Part shown: positions 49,119 to 60,267 of the stretch, one piece after another
How positions within the stretch are numbered: the stretch's first letter is position 1
Layout of the letters: each line of letters begins with the position of its first letter
Assembly (NCBI GenBank): GCA_958295665.1
Contig: OY282558.1
Location: 114,008,838 to 114,072,837 of the forward strand
DNA length: 64,000 bases
Source: Tipula vernalis
Taxonomy: Eukaryota > Arthropoda > Insecta > Diptera > Tipulidae
Reading direction: 5' to 3'
Translations under genes and position numbers: made by a program
The notes under the pieces: generated by a model
Database searches by the model: none
Seen by the model: the letters and a program-made list of their open reading frames with translations, nothing else
What the model was told of the DNA's origin: nothing

Positions 49119-49573
49119 GGCGTTTTCGGAAACAGGTCCTGAATAACTTCAGGCTAACTTTCGATCATTAAACTTATCCACCTATTTACGAACAAAAAAT
49201 ATAACTTCAGGCTAATTTAGATGTTGTGGTTTTAATTTTTTTTTTTTTATAATTAGCTGTAAGATACAAATAAACATAAAAGCGAATACATTTGTAGTGT
49301 TACTTTGGAAATTTTACAAAAACAATGCCGTTTATTTTCATTCCGGAATGAATAATTTCAAATCAATTTTTTGTTGGTATAGAATTATTCTAGCAATAAT
49401 TTTGCAAAATTTTATTGTTTTTTTAAGTTAATTTTTAATGTCAATTGATAAAAGTAAAAAGAAAATTGTTTTCGGTATGCTTTCATATCAAAATTTATTC
49501 TTAACGAAAATTTATTCTAAAGAAAAATTAATAATTAGCCTGAAGTTATTCAGGATCTATTTCCGAAAACGCC
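49119..49573. mobile_element. 455 bp TA-flanked MITE
   Basis: The left tip ggcgttttcggaaacaggtc (49119) and the right tip (reverse complement ggcgttttcggaaatagatc, ending 49573) are inverted repeats of about 45 bases, with TA on both sides. The inner part of the repeat, ataacttcaggctaa, occurs a second time near 49200 in the left half. The interior is AT-rich and non-coding. The superfamily is uncertain; TA targets suggest Tc1/mariner. Confidence 0.82.
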
Positions 49574-49683
49574 TATTTACACTAAATCCTAAATAAATAT
49601 CAGAAAAGAAATCCTAAACAATCGACAGACTTAACGCAAACATCACATCGCAAAAATATTTTTAATTGACCTTATTAACAATT

Positions 49684-50269
49684 ATGCCCGATTTAGATGA
49701 AGAAAAATGTTTGCCTTGCAAAAAATGTTTGCCTTGCATAGAGCTGCACGCAATAAAAAAATATCGATTAGCTAAAATGAGAAAGGACTATGTAAACCAA
49801 AATTGCGATGCTATAATTTTTTGGCGGCTTATATATATATTGGATGTTATATTTTTTGACATTTGTCAGTAGTGTGACAAAAATAAAATTTATAACAATA
49901 AATAAAATTGTTAGTGATAAAAATAAAACTTAATAAATAAAATTGGGAAAACTGCTTTCGATTTGATTTTTTCTGCTATAACATTTGACTTCTGGTCATC
50001 GTATAGGTTTTCATAATATACTTTTATTGTGTTTGTGTTTGTTTGTTACTATAAAATATCAAAAAATATAGTCGGGTCGAGTATATTTTATAGTATCATA
50101 TTTATTTTTAATGTTTTTATAGTAACAATTGGTAAAAAAAAACAAAAAAAAAACGCTAACATATTTTTGCATTTTTATGTTTTGTTCTTGTCATTCAAAC
50201 GAAAATTGTAATATACTAATCTCTTCTTTTTTTGCAAGGCAAACATTTTTCTTCATCTAAATCGGGCAT
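49684..50269. mobile_element. Pair of perfect 42 bp inverted repeats about 500 bp apart
   Basis: atgcccgatttagatgaaga begins the left arm (49684-49725); the exact reverse complement of the 42 bases is at 50228-50269. The left arm runs on into a tandem repeat of aaaatgtttgccttgca and an open frame of 68 codons (49666-49872: MPDLDEEKCLPCKKCLPC and onward). No target duplication seen. It may be a foldback element or an inverted duplication. Confidence 0.6.
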
Positions 50270-50870
50270 TACTGTATTGCTTTGGTAAATTTACAACTAT
50301 AATTGCATTGTATACAGTAAAAGAAAACATGTCTTAGCTATAACAAAACAAATTTTAGATTTACGAAAAACAGAACCAATAAAGCACAACATATAGAACA
50401 AATAAATAAAATTATCGCTTTTACTACAACAACTTTACCAAAGCAAAATTTTTTAAATTTTATACCTCGCTGACAAACCAAACACAAACAATTATCAAAA
50501 ACAAATTCATGCACTACGAAATTTGACGCAATTTCACAGTGGTGAATAAAAAATTCCGAATGATTCAAGAATTAAGTATTAGGTTGCACGTAGAATATAC
50601 AGAGGGAAATACCAAGGGTATTGCATTAAGAAAAATTTGACACGAGAATAAGGCCCCAGGCAGTACGAAATAAAATTCCTCCTTGAAATGCACTTACAAA
50701 TAAAATTTGTTAATCATATCCTACACTTCAAAAAAGGATGGAAATATGGTTAGCGGGGCACAGGACAAAAAACTCACTAATAGGAAACTATCAATAGAAA
50801 ACTAGAATAAAGAGGATCATAACCAGAGCTCTATAGATAATAAGGACAAACATCATACAGTACAAAGACA

Positions 50871-51140
50871 AATAATTGAGCTGTTATTTTTGAAAGTGGT
50901 ATAAGTCCATATTTTGTGAAACGAGATAATGAAAGAATAGAGAAACAATAAATGCAAAAATATACGGGATTTTGAATTTTCTTATGTTTTGCAAAAGTAT
51001 TAGAGATGCATTTGTTTTTATTTTGGCTATAAATCTCTTACCGTTAGAAAGATTACACTGTCATTTGTCTATTGTTATCATTAACTAATTTTTTTGAAAA
51101 ATGGACTTATACCACTTTCAAAAATAACAGCTCAATTATT
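50871..51140. mobile_element. 270 bp MITE with perfect 40 bp inverted repeats
   Basis: aataattgagctgttatttt begins the left arm (50871-50910); the right arm (51101-51140) is its exact reverse complement over 40 bases. Such identity suggests a recent insertion. Exact tips are uncertain by a few bases and no target duplication was fixed. Confidence 0.8.
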
Positions 51141-51599
51141 ATAAACAATTTTAATCTGCAATGCGTATCACATCTCTCAAAGATCGGTGTTCAAAAACCT
51201 GTCTGTTTGACAGACCAGTTTGCCCAAATTAAATTTAAATTTATAAAACTGGTATTTCTGTAATGAATTAACTACCTGGATTATATAATACGTAAGTAGT
51301 ATGGTATATACTTAAGTATCATTAAAGTAACCACTTAAATAAATATTTTTAAGTCGTGCTAGACTAATAAGAAAATTTTAAATTTAGGAAAATATGTATT
51401 TGTGAAATTTTGACAAATACTATTACATGTAACTACTTCAAGGTATAATTATCAGTTGAACGAATTCTACTGAAATTGCATGATTGTTTCAAAATCATAG
51501 CTTCATTACAATCATAAATTTTACTCAGCAATGACATAAATAGTCACTTATGCAACCTGCTTGTTTAATAAGCAGTAATAACAATACTTAATAAACGGA

Positions 51600-52260
51600 T
51601 TTCCAGGCCATTTTTGGCTCGTACTGTGTCACCAATCTGACCTCATCGTGTGTCCTAGACAACCAGAAGGTTCCCTAAAATCTACGTCCGTGGACCCTAC
51701 CAAAAGGTGGCTCATCTAAATGGATTTGTTCTATATTGAAAGTGTCAGGTAGCCATTATAAGACCGTGTAAAATGACAAAGTACAATATTCTCTCACCAT
51801 TATAGGTCGCGATTTCGTCTCGAAGGTACGAATCTGTTTTCTGATTTTTGTGAGATGTAGTAGTTAATAAAGTCCCGATCACCAGTCTGACGTCTTGCTT
51901 AGGTTGTTTGCTTTATCGTTGGGTTTGGCTAATTATAAGCGCACAACAACCTTTTTTACCTCCGACCTACAAAGGAAAAGCAACATCAAGATTGCAGAGG
52001 TCATTTCCACTCTGTAGTAACGTACAGCATTGGAACACATCGCCTGGTGCTCATAACGACTGCATATTCAGAGTAGCGATCCTAAACCTCGAATCCGGAA
52101 ACAATAGCGGGGTTCGCTCGTTAAGTTTTTAACCCAGCGTTTCATCCGTTTACTGTGTTGTATGGAGTGGATGCCGTGGTGGAATTCTTAAGGTTATCAT
52201 GATCGTTCAGTGGGATTTTACGAATCATGTATGCCCCACTCTCGCCCCATCTCCAACACA
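51600..52260. repeat. GC-richer dispersed repeat related to 41250-42140
   Basis: The phrases cctagacaacc, accattat, aataaagtc, atcaccagtctgacgt and ttatcgttgggtt match the block at 41250-42140 in the same order and direction. The remaining sequence (to about 52260) is GC-rich for this window, with no recognisable coding. A solo LTR or other non-coding retroelement part is possible. Confidence 0.4.
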
Positions 52261-52269
52261 GGGTTTGTT

Positions 52270-54840
52270 TATATTACAATAACGTTTTACATGGTTGGCG
52301 CACATTTGGCAGCTGATAATTAAAATATGCAAATCAAAATTTTATTTATACGTAATACGTCTACCTATACTTGTTCCAAATTTTTGTAAAATATAAAAAA
52401 CACAATAATGCCTTAGTATTTGGACATATTGTACATATACAGTAAACAACTTTATTCTAGCATGCGGTATAATATTTCATATGTGTAATAAAGTGAAATG
52501 ACCCAATTTTCTTAAAAAATATTTTAAACAAAGTACTTAACGTTAACTATTAAATCATTCATAAACAATTTTGACACTGAATCAATCAATTTTTAAAAAA
52601 TTTACGATAGTTTGTTAGTTTTTGATGGATGATTTCTTTTCAAAAGTCGGATACAAACCGAAATAAATTATGTTAATTTGGTATGAACGATCTTGTCAAT
52701 CATACCGCGGTTTGGTTAAACAGATTATTGCCCAGCTATCGTTGGTAGTAGCATACACATAGAATAACATCATTATGTTTTTTTCTTTTTTGGTTTCAAT
52801 AAAATTAACTCATTTCCATTTCCACTTATAGTTTTTATATATTATCCCAATGTTGTTTCAACATATGTGAAAACTATTATCGTGTATAGTTTTTTTTTTG
52901 TGCTTGTCTTCGTTACTTGTGCAATAAATGCATCCCGTATATCATTTTATGCTAGCTGTACACAACACACAATGCATGTATGTACTTCGTGTATGTATAT
53001 ATGGTACATAAATTTTAATTCAATAAATTTAAAAATTTTATTGTTTTATTAAAACAAAAAACTACAAAACTGAATATATAAAATAGTTTTGCTAATTTGC
53101 ATATTTGAAATTACATGCTACATGTATGAAATATTTATATAAATTTACTTATATTCTCAAATGTCGGTGTGTGTACAAGTTTCTTATATAGATTTGTTTA
53201 TTTGTGTAGTAAGAAAACAAAACAAAAATAATAAGAAAAAATGTGTGTCATGTCAAGATCAATGCTGTCGATTTTATTTATTTGTTAAAGATAAGTTTTT
53301 TTTTTCTTTATTTTAAATTTATTTCTTAGAATACAATTTATTTCTATTTATTTATACTTTAAATAAAGTGTAAGTAGTGTAATATAATATAAAAATTTTA
53401 GTTGATTGGCAAATTAAATTAGTTTTTGTTTTTAAAAAAATTTGGGTTAGAGATAATTATTTCGCGCCTGTAAAACTGTCTGATTTGATCGTGTCCGTTG
53501 CATTGTTTGCTATTAAATTTGTGGATGCGTATAATTAAATTTTGTTATTTTAGCGTAAAATTTTATACTTATGTATATTAAGTATACATAATTTCAATAA
53601 TTTTTAATTTACAAAAAGAATTTTATTTTTAACTGCAAGCACAATATACTCAAATATCCGTAATATAACAAATAAAAACATTCAACTTATTTGATAACGG
53701 CCTGTAGATAATAAAATGCTCGAATTATTTATGTACATGAAATTCATAAAACAGTGCTACATATTTTGAAAAATGTACGCGAACAATCTCTAAAAATTGT
53801 CACGTTTTTGTACTTAGTTTTGTATGATCGTATGTGACTGTTACCATCACAAAATAAAATTATAATTTTTCTGAAGATATTTCGTACATCATATCACATA
53901 AACATTTCCATATAGTTAGTAGAATTCAATTATACATTTACATAGGTATATTTTCTAGTCCATTGACTCCTTCATGTATGCCGAAATCAATTTTCGTAAA
54001 AGAGAGACTATTTATAAAGCAACCATTGTTAGGAATTCACAATAATAATAAACAACAGTGTACGTTCAATTTACTTATTAAAGAAAAATGAAAAGATGTT
54101 TTATTCTACGCCAGAGCAAAGAATGTTCACCATCAAAATCACCATGGACCGTAAAAAATTGAATTAAATATTATAAAACTTCCATTTTGCAGAAAAATTA
54201 TGACCTTTTTCAGAAATTTATTTTACTTTGAAATAATTTTCGCTCTTAGCTGCCAAAAAAAAATGTTATTTATGTCTACCTTTAACAAAAGGGGACTCGT
54301 CACCCCGTAATTGTTTCTATGTCGACAAGATCATAGCAGAAAAATTAAATTTTCTTCAGAAAGAGTAAGAACGTTACAGTATTATGTTGCGCATGCCATT
54401 TGTTTACGAATCCGCAACCTTTCATCAATCTAATAAATTTTTAAGCAGTTTACCCTTAAAATTTTACACAAATTTAAGTTATACTTAGGTGTACGCAGAT
54501 AGATAAAAATTCCAAATAATCCAGATTTTCGGTATTCGGTATTTAATATTTTCAAATCAGCATAGTATTAATTCTAGATTTTTGTTTACTGAAAATTAAA
54601 CTTTAACTGCACTCGAGACCTCAAGGCTAGTCGACAGAATTAAATTTAGGCAAAATTTAAAGCAATCTTCAATTCGCCTCCTAAAATCATACGTTTAGCG
54701 TTAGACCTTTTCTTTAGTTGAATCCCACTTCCTTAAGTTCTATATGGGCTGAGTATGTTTCCTGTATTGACACACAGATTGCGATGTAATAAGCTATCAT
54801 TAATAAATTTCGAAAATCGAATCTTTTATTTGTCGATCAA
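52270..54840. other. AT-rich stretch with no supported gene
   Basis: Only short AT-driven open frames; no element ends or coding relics recognised. Confidence 0.5.
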
Positions 54841-54859
54841 TGTCATTTGTTTTGCACTT

Positions 54860-55340
54860 CACAAGCAACAAAATTGAAGTATTCTGCATTTTGTGAAGAA
54901 TGGATAAATTTTAAATTCGTGGTGCAATTCATTATTTTTATTTAAAAGGCTTATAGGCTTATGTCCGTTTTTGTTCGCACAAGTGTTGTTGATGATGAAC
55001 CTAAAAAAGAGGTGACAACACCAGAAATGATTGAAAAAAACCATGATATTACGTTGAGTGATGGTAAAGTGAAGTTGCATGAAACACCACAAACATTTCA
55101 AAAGAATATCTTGCACGGACATGACATTTATGTATGAAAAAGCTTAAAGCAAGATGGGTTCGCTCACTATCGATCAAAAACGCGAACGAGTAACGAATTC
55201 ACAATGTTTAAAATGGAAAAAAAAATGTTGGAAATTCGTTAGATGAAGTGAATTGAACTAAAAGATTATATTGAAGATTAAATAAAAGCATTCACAAAAA
55301 AATTGCGTTTTATTACGGTTACTGGGGATTTTTTTTTGGG
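54860..55340 (+). pseudogene. Mariner transposase relic (N-terminal half)
   Basis: The plus strand reads RGAIHYFYLKGL near 54918, fitting the mariner start (YRAVIKFLFLKGL). It then reads VVDDEPKKEVTTPEMIEKNHDITLSD (54985-55060), fitting the TPEMIEKIHDIVLxDRRVKVRE block, and KLKARWVRSLSIKNAN (55139-55180), fitting MRKLxARWVPRLLT. A last trace KKLRFITVTGD near 55300 fits the block before the first catalytic D (FLRRFVTVDETW). Mariner enzymes are DD34D cut-and-paste transposases; the catalytic half is not seen here. The P-like element begins 60 bp downstream. Confidence 0.78.
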
Positions 55341-55389
55341 GATTTCCTCTGCAGTCAAATTGACTGGAAACAGTGAAGAAGTTATTTGT

Positions 55390-55397
55390 GGTATTAC
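55390..55397. repeat. Left target-site duplication of the P-like element
   Basis: GGTATTAC directly outside the left arm, repeated at 61912-61919. Eight bases is the target duplication size of P elements. Confidence 0.8.
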
Positions 55398-57042
55398 CAT
55401 AGACAAATTACTTTAGAAGATAAACAACTTTGGTATTAACCTTTTACCTATAAAATAAAGTATTATAATTTTTCGAACAGTTTGGAGGAAGATTGAACGA
55501 AAGGAATATATGTTTTATCTCTTTTCGTCATAAACTTTCCTACTGATCAATGAACGTGAATGTCGAAAAGAAATAAACATATTCTCTATACTCCTTTTAT
55601 TAAGCAATTGTTTTTTTTTTATGGCTGTAGTTTTTATTTTCCTATATCAAAATAACATAGTCTCTCTCCCTTTACATTATGTTACAACCATATTCAAATG
55701 TGGAACAGATATGTGTACTTCGATATTTTTATTGTTTAAAAAAAATGTAAATAGAAAATATTAAAACTCAACACACATACATATACACATATATTTCAAA
55801 ACAAAATTTACAGAACAACCTAAACCTAAAAAACAATGAAAAATAAAGGAATTACATTTACCTTTAAATTATTTGCTTTGCTATTGTGATTCATAAAATA
55901 AAAAAATCGCGATAAAAAGGACCGTATAAAAAAGGTTTAGGTGCATTTTTTATTCTTTAAAATCAAAACAAAAATCGAAACAGAAAATGTGTATGCATAG
56001 ATATATCCAATGCACATATAGATTGTAGAACAAATTACATATTTCGGTATCGGGAATAATAGAAAACAACATTTTTTTTTTGAGCGATAATTTTTTCAAT
56101 TTTTATTTTCAAGTTTTTCAATTTTCATATGATAATTATTTTTATTTACATTTAGCAGTTTAATTACATTACAGTTGACATAATAATCCTTTGATACCTG
56201 TAAAACAATCTGTAAGGAATATATATATACGAGTTTATATACTGTATACATAGATATGTAGCTACGTAGTTATTTCATATTTGTATAATATGCATACCTA
56301 ATACCTATACAAAAATAATTTGTGGCTGTAATTTGTGTGTGCTTACATAATTTATTAACCCATTCCACGCGGGTCGCGCTTACGCTGTTGCATTTCGACA
56401 TTTTTAAAGGAATTATTGTTTTTTAAGAAAATAAATCGAAAATTATTTTTTCCATTTAATTTGTATCTTTTATGATGCTAATTCTCCTGTTTCTCTATCA
56501 AATATTTAAGTATTTTATTCGTTCAATCTTTAATTAAATAATTTGAATTATTTTTTGAATTAAATAATTTCTCTGCCTAGTGCAATTGTGTTGTAAATTT
56601 CTCAACAAAATACGCTAAATATTTGTTCTTCATTCGTGATATTCGAGATAAATGTTTGATGACAATGAATCGCCTGGGCTTTACATAAACAAGTCAGTGT
56701 AATGTAATTTATAATTTAATTTATTTAGTTTTAATGTTATAATTTAATTAATTTTAAATAATTATAATAAAACAAAAATTTAATCCAAAATTAATATTTA
56801 ATTACTCAAAATTTTTAATTTTCTTGAAGCTGCTGGTGTATTTTTACGTATCCCTTTGGAAGCAACTAGCCATTTGCAATTTTTGCGAAGCAAAACCAAT
56901 AAAAGAAAATAAACTAATTTATGAAAATGCTCATAGCAAAGGTTGTTTTGATCTGGCATAAATGACACAAATTTTGAATTTAGTTTTTCGAAACTAAATT
57001 TTGTCATTTCTTCCAATATATTATTCACATGACTTTTTTTAC
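55398..57042. repeat. Left inverted arm of the P-like element
   Basis: It begins catagacaaattactttaga and holds about 1400 bp of non-coding DNA plus the last ~80 codons of the transposase (56798-57042). It matches 60268-61911 in reverse complement across the whole length without length change. Confidence 0.93.
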
Positions 57043-58945
57043 TAAAAAAATTTTCAAATATTTGTACCAAAAATGTAGCTATTTCAAACCACTCATCCGT
57101 TGGCGCTTTTAGAGATCCGAAGTTGGAGCTATCTTTCCTGAAATTTTTTTCTTGAATATACACATCATTCGCATTAATTACTGTGTCAGGTTTTAATAAT
57201 TTTGCGATACATTTGTCGCAATCAATTTTTTCGCGTACACAATAGCCAGCAAAATACGCTATTGCATTGGAAGTTAATTGGGTGAATTCCGTTGTGGTGT
57301 TAGGCAGTAGAACAATCGCCTCTGATGAATCAATTTCTTGCGAATCCTGATGTTTGATGCTTTTTTTATATTCATCCTTGAATTGTTTCCAATTTAGCTT
57401 TAAATTTAATTCATCATCAGGTAAACAGTTAGAATGTATGGAATGAAACAAAACTTTCGCAACCACAATGTTGGCAAAATGTACCCCGATTTGGTAGCTC
57501 GACGGCATATAATTAAAGCCACCTTTGCCTCTTAATGCCGAAAAAAAATTCTCCAGAGCGTCCTGATTGGTTTTTCCGGTAAGTATAAATTCTACATTAA
57601 AGGTAGAATTTACATAATTTATCAGCGCTAATTGGGCACTTATCGTTAATTCAAGCCCTTTTATAAACTTAAAATAATTTTCGTTTTTTGATAAAATTTT
57701 CAATTTTTTTAAAAATACCAAGCTGTTTTCTAAATAAACATATGTACTGTTATTTATACTAAGCGGCTTCTCAAATGGATTTTTTGATGAAAAATTGCGA
57801 CAGTTCAGACAATCGAAAATGTTGTTGAATCGTTCTATGATGTTTGCTGTCGGTATCGCGTGCTCCATATAATTGTCAAAAATGGATGGCATTGTTTTTA
57901 GCGCTGTACGTATTGCACATGAAACGGTGTTACTTAAAACTTGTACGGCCAATTTCACACTCATTTTCTGAAAACTGTTGGGTTCCATGTGGTTTTTTGT
58001 TAATTTCGGCAACAGTTTCACATTTTGATTTTTATCATGGTCGTATAATACTTTAACAATATTAAAATCACTTGTACCAAAATCAGAATGCATAAATTTG
58101 TGTTGAATAAATGCATTTCTAACTGATTTAAGTAAATGCGGCGGATCATATTGCACATAAATTTTTCTTTCATTAACAGTAATATACGGTTTTTCTGGTC
58201 CTACCTCAAAATATTTGTAAACGGCCACGTTTGTTGCAGCTTGATCACAGGTCAGCATCACGACTTGTAAATTTAGAATCTCTTGACATAATTTGATGTT
58301 ATTTACAATTAATTGTCCTAGCTCCTTAACGTTGATGGAGTTATTAATTAGAACGTAATTTAGTATGTGCTTCCAACTGCCTACCAAACCACGTAAAATA
58401 AAAAACATAGCTGAAGTAGCTAGTTGATTCGACCTCTGACTGCCGTTGTCACAGTAGCCCTCGACTTTATCAGTTACGAGGTTTACTGTTAAGTCTTTCT
58501 TAATTTGAATTTCGTCGAAACTTAATACACATAATCGGGATGAATCTGGCATATTTTGAAATAAATGTTTCAGCTGCTGCATCAAAACCTCGTTTGTTCC
58601 GGGTGAAATATAGTTAATTGGCGACCAATTGTATATTGATGAAACCGATGGTAGTTTCAACTCAAACGTATTTTTTAAATATTTATAAGTTGAGGCTGAC
58701 TTATAAAATAAACATTGTGCAAACGTTTTGTCACTATCTGTATAATAGTAGTCTTCTTTCAACAGAAGTTTGCAGACATTTTTACTTGCGACGTTTACAG
58801 AAGTTAGTTGGTCGATTGTTTCATCAATAGTAATATTTTTAATTTTATCACATTTTGATTTTAAATTACTAAAATTCCTTTTCAACTTACGGTATGTTGC
58901 CGTCAATTTATTGATTTTCTTTTTTGATTCTTCATATTTTTTTTA
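56798..58945 (-). CDS. P-like transposase, catalytic part
   Basis: An RNase H-fold transposase with the P/THAP9 architecture, open for over 700 codons. The frame has no ATG at its head: the first possible codon in common use is TTG at 58904-58906, and the frame is open only back to a TAA at about 58945, so it is best read as a continuation of the THAP frame (58903-59541). N-terminal residues (KKKINKLTATYRKLKRNFSN) look like the coiled coil of P transposases. Numbering from the TTG: SFDEIQ (D131), LTCDQAATN (D221) and QDALENFFSALRGKGGFN (E452) fit the catalytic D, D, E; YDPPHLLKSVRN lies at 253-264. Together with the THAP part it gives about 910 residues, close to THAP9 and longer than the Drosophila P protein. 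No intron is needed. It ends in the left arm. Confidence 0.93.
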
Positions 58946-59541
58946 TATAAAAAAGTGTCTTTCCGATGTTTTTTACACTTATTGCAGAATTGTTTTACCT
59001 CATTCGCCACTTCACAATGAAAACAGTTTACAGTATTTATAAGATTTAAAAATTCCACTTCTTCGTCCACTGGATCAGTTTGAACATGTTTTGATGTACA
59101 ATCGGTTAAAATTATGGAAGCGTCGGCTAAAGAATGTATATCCATTTTCTCAGCAGCTTCAGAATTTTGTAAGTTAAGCTCCTGGTCAATCGACACCTGA
59201 TTTTTCGTTGTACATATGGAAGTATCGTCCATTTGTTCACCAAATTTGGATATTTGCACGTTACATTCTTCTTCACTAATTTCACAACTTTTAGTTAGAT
59301 TTAAAACCGGTACTGCGTTTCTTGTTAATTTATGTACACCGACGTGTTCTTTTAAGAAGTGTCTTTGACAAACAAAATTATCTTTGTTTTTTAAATTTTG
59401 TTTTGATAAACATATTGAATTTAGCCACAGAGATCTTCTTGTAGGATCGCTTGGTAAATTATAGTATTTCATATCTATAACAGTACCTTTCTGTTCGCAA
59501 CATGGTACAATACATGAATATATTTTTTTTTTGGATGGCAT
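58903..59541 (-). CDS. THAP zinc-finger N-terminus of the P-like transposase
   Basis: 212 codons from ATG 59541. Residues 1-82 form a C2CH THAP domain: C10 and C14/C15, W39, then VCQRHF with C58 and H61, and the closing AVP motif (P78). THAP domains bind specific DNA; in P transposase it recognises sites near the element ends. After an acidic linker comes a second cysteine set (CFHCEVANEVKQFCNKCKKH, about 172-190) that may bind zinc. The frame ends at TGA 58903-58905, overlapping the catalytic frame, which lies in the -1 register. A run of eight A in the mRNA (58937-58944) just before the overlap is the likely point where the two frames should join. Read alone, this would give a DNA-binding protein without catalytic domain, like the P repressor forms. 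Confidence 0.92.
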   Translation of the reverse strand: MPSKKKIYSCIVPCCEQKGTVIDMKYYNLPSDPTRRSLWLNSICLSKQNLKNKDNFVCQRHFLKEHVGVHKLTRNAVPVLNLTKSCEISEEECNVQISKFGEQMDDTSICTTKNQVSIDQELNLQNSEAAEKMDIHSLADASIILTDCTSKHVQTDPVDEEVEFLNLINTVNCFHCEVANEVKQFCNKCKKHRKDTFLYKKNMKNQKRKSIN

Positions 59542-59861
59542 TTTATAATCTAAATCGCTTTATTAGAGTTCTTATTTATTATATATTTATATTTATTACT
59601 TTTTAATAATTTAAAACCTTATGTGAGATCAATGCTGGGATAACTAAGTAAGTATTTTTATATAATAAAACACAAAATTTCAGTTTATTCACTTTTTACG
59701 TTACTTCTTTATCAAATTTCTAACAAACATTAATTAAAATTATGCTAAAAAACTGTTTTTATACCCTATTTTTTGTGCCTACGTGCCTTTTGAATGTTCT
59801 TTCCCCCTTGTTTTGTTTTTCTTCTTAAAGGGGTGGTACTGCCCTTCTTTTTGGTATATAA

Positions 59862-60080
59862 AATAAAAGAAATATAAAAGAAATCGGAAAACCAAAAATC
59901 GACTCGAAATATGCAAAACACTTGACTACAGAAAAACATAATTACACTGCCATCAACACAAAATCACAGGTATTACACAGAATACGAAAAGAGTTACTAA
60001 TGAACAGATTAGAAGAACTGGAAATATACAAGGAACGATATAATCTCATTTGTATATACCTTCAAGTGTGTGTTTTATGA
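59862..60080 (+). pseudogene. Unidentified coding stretch in the 5' region of the P-like element
   Basis: A plus-strand frame without stop from about 59862 to the TGA at 60078-60080. It includes IDSKYAKHLTTEKHNYTAIN and then KSQVLHRIRKELLMNRLEEL, EIYKERYN. It has the charge pattern of a helical protein and looks unlike random AT-rich DNA. It has no ATG near its head. The words ELEIYKERYN recur on the minus strand at 60147-60246 with a different and equally protein-like continuation. It looks like an exon fragment, captured or older than the element, broken by an inversion. I do not recognise the family. Confidence 0.5.
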
Positions 60081-60241
60081 TAAAAACAGAGAAGAATTTG
60101 TTGACCATCTGGTGTGTGTAGGTGTGTATGTGCAAAATGATATTAATTACGGATTTACAATGAGGTCGTAAATTTTGTTGCGGCCAATTTTCTCGTTTAT
60201 TAAAAATGGGTTATATCGTTCCTTGTATATTTCCAGTTCTT
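60013..60241. repeat. Perfect 31 bp inverted repeat in the P-like element 5' region
   Basis: aagaactggaaatatacaag begins the left copy (60013-60043); the exact reverse complement of the 31 bases is at 60211-60241. Thirty-one bases is also the usual length of P-element terminal repeats, but both copies lie within protein-like sequence (ELEIYKERYN), no target duplication flanks them, and the sequence is unlike the outer ends, so an inverted duplication of an exon piece is more likely. Confidence 0.85.
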
Positions 60242-60246
60242 TTGAA
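60147..60246 (-). pseudogene. Inverted continuation of the unidentified coding stretch
   Basis: The minus strand reads KELEIYKERYNPFLINEKIG and then RNKIYDLIVNP before a TAA. The first ten residues repeat those on the plus strand at 60013-60043. Taken together, the two pieces suggest one ancestral protein in which the part after ELEIYKERYN has been inverted. No family recognised. Confidence 0.45.
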
Positions 60247-60267
60247 GACCTGTGAGTTTGTGTTGAT

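Noticed and set aside
57844..59042. Plus-strand open frames of 70-90 codons
   Set aside because: They are antisense to the P-like transposase gene; no motifs.
60013..60241. 31 bp inverted repeat read as the original terminal repeats of the P-like element
   Set aside because: The length fits, but both copies lie inside protein-like sequence, no target duplication flanks them, and their sequence is unlike the outer ends, which do have a matching 8 bp duplication.
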